Of a stretch of DNA of 9,304 bases, positions 6,242-9,304 are shown in pieces. The notes under the pieces are model-generated. The model ran no database searches, was not told the origin of the DNA, and worked only from the letters and a program-made list of their open reading frames with translations. The stretch comes from CAZBWE01 sp964495465 (lineage in GTDB: Bacteria; Planctomycetota; Phycisphaerae; Sedimentisphaerales; Anaerobacaceae). The DNA lies in NCBI GenBank assembly GCA_964495465.1, contig CAZBWE010000085.1, positions 1 to 9,304 of the forward strand, written 5' to 3'. Position 1 is the stretch's first letter. The number at the start of each line of letters is the position of its first letter. A program made the translations under genes and the position numbers.

Positions 6242-6598
6242 TTGGCGAAAAGGCAGGTTTCGACAGCAAAAAAGTTTGCTCTGGCCGCAGCTAACATAGC
6301 GGCCAGTCGGCATTGTAGCGATATTACAGTTCTGGATTTGAAGGGCAAATCTCCTGCAACCGATTACTTTGTGATTGTAACGGGCACAAGCGACAGGCAG
6401 ATGAAGACCGTGGCCGATGAAATCTCCGATGAGGCACGCAAGCAGGGTATGGAGCGTTTCGGCCGGGCCGGCTATGAGCAGGCACGCTGGATTCTGCTCG
6501 ACTTTATTGATGTCGTTGTCCATATCTTTGACAGCGAATACAGAGACTATTACGATTTGGAGCTGCTCTGGGGTGACGCCAAAAGATTGAAGATTTAG
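6242..6598 (+). CDS. rsfS: Ribosomal silencing factor RsfS (Iojap/DUF143 family)
   Basis: 118 residues from the TTG start, the normal size for the family. RsfS binds ribosomal protein uL14 on the large subunit and blocks joining with the small subunit, lowering translation in starvation. Seen: SDITVLDLKGKSPATDYFVIVTG (26-48), the TSDRQMKTVADEI helix (49-61), GRAGYEQARWILLDFIDVVVHIF (74-96), and R101-D-Y-Y-DLELLWGDA (to 112), all close to family consensus. In many bacteria rsfS sits next to nadD; here it follows hppA behind a terminator and precedes an SIR2-like gene, so that pairing is absent downstream. The last base of its TAG stop is the first base of a GCCACAGAG repeat. No terminator was seen after it. 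Confidence 0.95.
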   Translation: MAKRQVSTAKKFALAAANIAASRHCSDITVLDLKGKSPATDYFVIVTGTSDRQMKTVADEISDEARKQGMERFGRAGYEQARWILLDFIDVVVHIFDSEYRDYYDLELLWGDAKRLKI

Positions 6599-6650
6599 CC
6601 ACAGAGAAAAAAATGTATTGTTAGCCACAGAAAGCACAGAGGCCACAGAG
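6598..6650. repeat. Nonanucleotide repeat array GCCACAGAG, left of the SIR2-like gene
   Basis: One unit at 6598-6606, then after an 18-nt gap ending in TTA three units in tandem: GCCACAGAA (6624-6632), AGCACAGAG (6633-6641), GCCACAGAG (6642-6650). The array ends one base before the SIR2-like start codon. The 17 nt at 6635-6651 recur perfectly in inverse orientation at 7629-7645 and 7668-7684. Confidence 0.9.
6638..6642 (+). promoter_or_regulatory. Shine-Dalgarno inside the nonamer array
   Basis: AGAGG, formed at the junction of two nonamer units, lies 9 nt before the TTG at 6652. It is the only Shine-Dalgarno-like sequence at a workable distance, so the repeat seems to provide the ribosome binding site of the SIR2-like gene. 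Confidence 0.5.
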
Positions 6651-6651
6651 A

Positions 6652-7614
6652 TTGATAGATAAAAAAACAGTTTTTGTTCTTGGTGCAGGAGCAAGCTGCC
6701 CGTATGGTTATCCTTCCGGTGCGATTCTCCGGAAGGAAATCTGTCTCGATTTCAAAAAATATATAGCATATTTAAATGATAACTTCTCTGACTCATCAGA
6801 GAGACAGATTAAGTTAGAGAACATTCAACATTTCGCCAAGGTATTCTTCAAATCCAGCACACCCTCTATAGATCTTTTTTTAGCCAGAAACCCTCACCTT
6901 GCAACTACGGGAAAGTATATCATTGCGTTCAAGATATTTGATGCTGAGCATTCAAGTCGATTTAATGAAGAGGCTCGTGAGGGGCAGGACTGGTGTTTCT
7001 ATTTGTTCAACCGTCTTACCGAGTCGGTCACTACTTGGGACCAATTCCACAATGTATCTGTTGGGAATATCAGATTTGTTACATTTAACTACGATCGGTC
7101 ACTGGAATATTATCTCTACGAAAGTTTGCATAACTCCTTTACTAACATTCCAGAACACGATATTTCGTGCTTATTGAAAAGCATTAAGATTATTCATGTA
7201 TATGGACAGATTGCACCATTGAAGTGGCAAAATCCTGCGAGCTATATACCATACGCTCCCAAGTTTACCGAGTTACTTTTACAGAATGTGGCTGCTAATA
7301 TCAGAACGATATATGAAGAAAGAGGGAATCCGGAATTGCAAGATGCACAAGACCTTATTAGGCAAGCTGAACGAATATTCTTTCTTGGTTTTGGATACGC
7401 ACCGGAAAATATGGAAGTTCTCGGACTGCCAGATTTAATACCTCCTGAATGTGAAGTTTATGGCACAGCATATAGTATGATGGACAGTGAAGTAAAACAC
7501 ATACAGGACATTCTTCATTCAGGGAGAAAACCGGATTCATTTGGTTATAAAGATCGGTTTGATAACACGATAGAACCATTAGATTGCTTGATGATATTAA
7601 GAAAGTATTTATGA
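6652..7614 (+). CDS. SIR2-like domain protein, candidate NAD+-consuming defence effector
   Basis: 320 residues. Seen in order: nucleotide-binding VFVLGAGASCPYGYPSG (7-23), SIDLFLARNP (72-81), GKYIIAFKIF (87-96), FVTFNYDRSLE (142-152) with N147, KIIHVYGQI (179-187) with H182, and RIFFLGFGYAPENM (241-254). This order (GAGAS, TxNYD, HxxG, then hxhLGFG) is that of SIR2-like proteins found in phage-defence systems, whose SIR2 domain degrades NAD+; the N and H correspond to the usual catalytic pair. There is no extra effector or sensor domain and no partner gene (no TIR, Argonaute or HerA gene beside it), so a complete named system cannot be assigned. The TTG start is the only normal start codon: an in-frame stop lies at 6622-6624 and no Met codon follows until residue 254. 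Base use is visibly AT-richer than hppA and rsfS. It fits tightly between inverted nonamer arrays, which suggests insertion between rsfS and argS. Confidence 0.82.
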   Translation: MIDKKTVFVLGAGASCPYGYPSGAILRKEICLDFKKYIAYLNDNFSDSSERQIKLENIQHFAKVFFKSSTPSIDLFLARNPHLATTGKYIIAFKIFDAEHSSRFNEEAREGQDWCFYLFNRLTESVTTWDQFHNVSVGNIRFVTFNYDRSLEYYLYESLHNSFTNIPEHDISCLLKSIKIIHVYGQIAPLKWQNPASYIPYAPKFTELLLQNVAANIRTIYEERGNPELQDAQDLIRQAERIFFLGFGYAPENMEVLGLPDLIPPECEVYGTAYSMMDSEVKHIQDILHSGRKPDSFGYKDRFDNTIEPLDCLMILRKYL

Positions 7615-7620
7615 AAAATT

Positions 7621-7686
7621 CTCTGTGTTCTCTGTGGCCTCTGTGGCAAAAATATTATAGTTAGATTTCTCTGTGGCCTCTGTGGC
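7621..7686. repeat. Nonanucleotide repeat arrays CTCTGTGGC, right of the SIR2-like gene (inverse of the left array)
   Basis: Three tandem units CTCTGTGTT, CTCTGTGGC, CTCTGTGGC (7621-7647), a 21-nt AT-rich spacer, then two more CTCTGTGGC units (7669-7686). The first array starts six bases after the SIR2-like stop. CTCTGTGGC is the exact reverse complement of GCCACAGAG on the left side. Confidence 0.9.
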
Positions 7687-7709
7687 TTAAAATAAAAAGA
7701 AAAAACTCT

Positions 7710-7748
7710 GCCGTCAGGCCACGGCGTGCCTGCCGAGCCAGGGTGGCA
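7710..7748. repeat. GC-rich palindromic element in the argS leader
   Basis: Contains alternative stems GCCGT/ACGGC (7710-7714 with 7721-7725) and CAGGCCAC/GTGCCTG (7715-7722 with 7726-7732, one bulged C), then GCCA-GGG-TGGC (7737-7747). It is far GC-richer than the surrounding AT-rich sequence and looks like another dispersed repeat. Its end supplies the only purine-rich stretch (AGGG, 7740-7743) before the argS ATG. A regulatory role is possible, but no known arginine or T-box motif is recognised. Confidence 0.5.
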
Positions 7749-7752
7749 AAAA

Positions 7753-9304
7753 ATGAAGCAGGCAATTGACATACTCGAAGAAAAAATCAGTGCTGCGATG
7801 GCTGCTGCAACCGGCCAGGAAGATTGTTCAGCTATGGTAACACTCTCTACCGACCCGAAGTTCGGCGATTACCAGGCAAATGGCGTAATGGCGCTTGCCA
7901 AAAAACTCAAGACCGAGCCCAGAAAATTGGCAGAGAAAGTAGTCAAAGAATTGGATATCGCTGATATTTGCGAGCCGCCGGAAGTTGCAGGGCCGGGCTT
8001 TATAAACCTGCGGCTAAAATCCGATTTTATCGCCGACAGATTGCTTGAAGTCAACCAAGACAACAAACGCTTTAGTATAGAAAGTGCAACTAAGCCGAAA
8101 ACTATTGTCGTTGATTTCTCAGGGCCGAATATCGCCAAGCAAATGCACGTCGGCCATCTGCGAAGCACTATAATCGGCGATTGTATCTGCCGAGTTCTCG
8201 AATTCCTCGGCCATAAAGTCATCCGCCAGAACCACGTTGGGGATTGGGGTCTCCAAATGGGGATGGTGGCCTATTCGTTATATAACTACGCTTTTAAGGT
8301 TGTCCCGAAAGAGGCATTTGCACAGTTTGACTGGGGAAAGAATCTTGGAACACCAACACTGGAAGTATGGGAAGGGATTTGCAAGGATCATCCTGACATG
8401 AGGTTGGATGATTTCGTCGACGTGGACTTGGCAACCCTTGAACGGCACTACAAGCACATTGTCAGTTTGGAGCAAGAGAACCCGACGGTTGCTGCAGACG
8501 TGCGTGATTTTACTGTGAAGCTCCAGGATCGCAGTAGTCTGTTTGTGCAGAAGCTGTACGAGAAAGCAAGCAGCATAACACTGGACACATGCTGTCGCCA
8601 GTACCAACAATTGGGAGTCGACCTGAGGGCGGAGAATACAAGGGGCGAGAGCTTCTATAAAGATATGTTGCGGGATGTGGTGAGGGAGTTAAAGGAGAGA
8701 GGATTGGCGGAAGGCTCGGAGGGTGCAATCTGTGTTTTTCCGAGAGGGTTTAAGAATAAAGAGGGTGAGCCGTTGCCGTTTATTATCCAGAAATCCGATG
8801 GCGCGTATCTTTATGCGACGACGGATTTGGCGGCATTGAAATACCGTGTCGAGAAATTAAAGGCAGACAGAATTATCTACGTTACAGATGCGCGGCAGAA
8901 GCTGCATTTCGAGATGCTCTTTGCAGTGGCAAGGATGGCTGGATGGGATGTAAGACAGGAGACAGGAGACAGAGGACGGAAAACAGAGTTCATTCACGTT
9001 ACGTTCGGCAGCGTATTAGGTGAAAACGGCAGGCCGCTAAAGACCCGTGAAGGTGAAAATGTAAAACTAAAAGAGCTGCTCGACGAGGCAGTAGAGCGAG
9101 CAAAGGCAATCGTCGAGGAAAAAAATCCCGAACTTCCAGCAGATAAAAAAGACCGAATCGCAAAGGCCGTTGGAATCGGCGCCGTCAAATACGCAGATTT
9201 TTCCAATAACAGGACGAGCGATTATGTCTTCAGCTTTGATAAGATGCTGGCGATGGACGGCAACACCGCTCCATATATGCAATACGCTTATGCCAGAGTG
9301 CAGT
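7753..9304 (+). CDS. argS: Arginyl-tRNA synthetase (class I), 3'-truncated by the window edge
   Basis: 517 codons are present. The enzyme charges tRNA-Arg with arginine in the cytoplasm. Seen: the N-terminal Arg_S add-on domain (about 1-95, with DYQANGVMALAK and GPGFINLRL), the signature FSGPNIAKQMHVGHLRST with the HIGH motif as HVGH (132-135), the HVGDWGLQMG segment, GESFYKDML, the DGAYLYATTDLAAL block, and GRPLKTREG, where KTR (430-432) takes the place of KMSKS as is usual for this enzyme. The sequence ends at MQYAYARVQ, just before the DALR anticodon-binding domain, so about 100-140 residues are missing. Start: the ATG has AGGG 9 nt upstream and gives a normal N-terminus. Residues 401-412 (between GWDV and FIHVTFG) are coded by a five-unit heptamer array and look like an insert relative to the family. 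The frame stays open through it. Confidence 0.96.
   Translation, partial: MKQAIDILEEKISAAMAAATGQEDCSAMVTLSTDPKFGDYQANGVMALAKKLKTEPRKLAEKVVKELDIADICEPPEVAGPGFINLRLKSDFIADRLLEVNQDNKRFSIESATKPKTIVVDFSGPNIAKQMHVGHLRSTIIGDCICRVLEFLGHKVIRQNHVGDWGLQMGMVAYSLYNYAFKVVPKEAFAQFDWGKNLGTPTLEVWEGICKDHPDMRLDDFVDVDLATLERHYKHIVSLEQENPTVAADVRDFTVKLQDRSSLFVQKLYEKASSITLDTCCRQYQQLGVDLRAENTRGESFYKDMLRDVVRELKERGLAEGSEGAICVFPRGFKNKEGEPLPFIIQKSDGAYLYATTDLAALKYRVEKLKADRIIYVTDARQKLHFEMLFAVARMAGWDVRQETGDRGRKTEFIHVTFGSVLGENGRPLKTREGENVKLKELLDEAVERAKAIVEEKNPELPADKKDRIAKAVGIGAVKYADFSNNRTSDYVFSFDKMLAMDGNTAPYMQYAYARVQ
8953..8987. repeat. Heptanucleotide array inside argS
   Basis: Five period-7 units: AGACAGG, AGACAGG, AGACAGA, GGACGGA, AAACAGA. 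They code a polar stretch of about 12 residues between the conserved ArgRS segments GWDV and HVTFG, where relatives normally have only a few residues. Confidence 0.82.

Noticed and set aside
6598..7686. CRISPR-like array
   Set aside because: Units are 9 nt in direct tandem without unique spacers, and no cas gene is present.
2339..8987. Shared arginine theme (argJ and argS) as a functional cluster
   Set aside because: The genes are separated by unrelated genes, a terminator and repeats; no shared regulatory motif was seen.

Overview
The window reads as ordinary bacterial chromosome with accessory genes and many short repeats. Inferred origin: an anaerobic, probably uncultured bacterium of the Planctomycetota (Phycisphaerae-like) or a neighbouring phylum. 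The clues are a Na+-type, K+-dependent membrane pyrophosphatase, an ArgJ-type arginine route, frequent GTG/TTG starts and abundant 7- and 9-nt tandem repeats. No rRNA or protein placement was possible, so the taxonomy is a guess.

Layout. 1-708: 3' part of a nitrilase-superfamily amidohydrolase. 797-1496: two overlapping genes for a HEPN protein and a minimal nucleotidyltransferase (MNT), a toxin-antitoxin-like pair. 1532-2095 (minus strand): an orphan four-helix membrane protein. 2096-2338: divergent intergenic region with candidate promoters and a dispersed hairpin repeat. 2339-3661: argJ with two repeat-derived in-frame insertions. 3830-6151: hppA, a membrane ion-pumping pyrophosphatase, closed by a clear intrinsic terminator. 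6242-6598: rsfS, ribosomal silencing factor. 6652-7614: a lone SIR2-like gene, a candidate defence NADase, fitted between inverted arrays of a 9-nt repeat. 7753-9304: 5' part of argS, also carrying a heptamer array in its coding sequence. No tRNA, rRNA, CRISPR array or transposase is visible.

How it fits together. The housekeeping genes (argJ, hppA, rsfS, argS) are on the plus strand but do not form one operon: a terminator separates hppA from rsfS, and repeats separate rsfS, the SIR2 gene and argS. HEPN-MNT and SIR2 are the accessory content.

The most notable signal is the repeats. Heptanucleotide arrays sit inside argJ (two places) and argS and are read through in frame. Each heptamer lacks stop codons in all three plus-strand phases, which a period-7 array needs to survive inside a gene. 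A separate nonanucleotide family (GCCACAGAG) brackets the SIR2 gene in opposite orientations and appears to supply its Shine-Dalgarno sequence.
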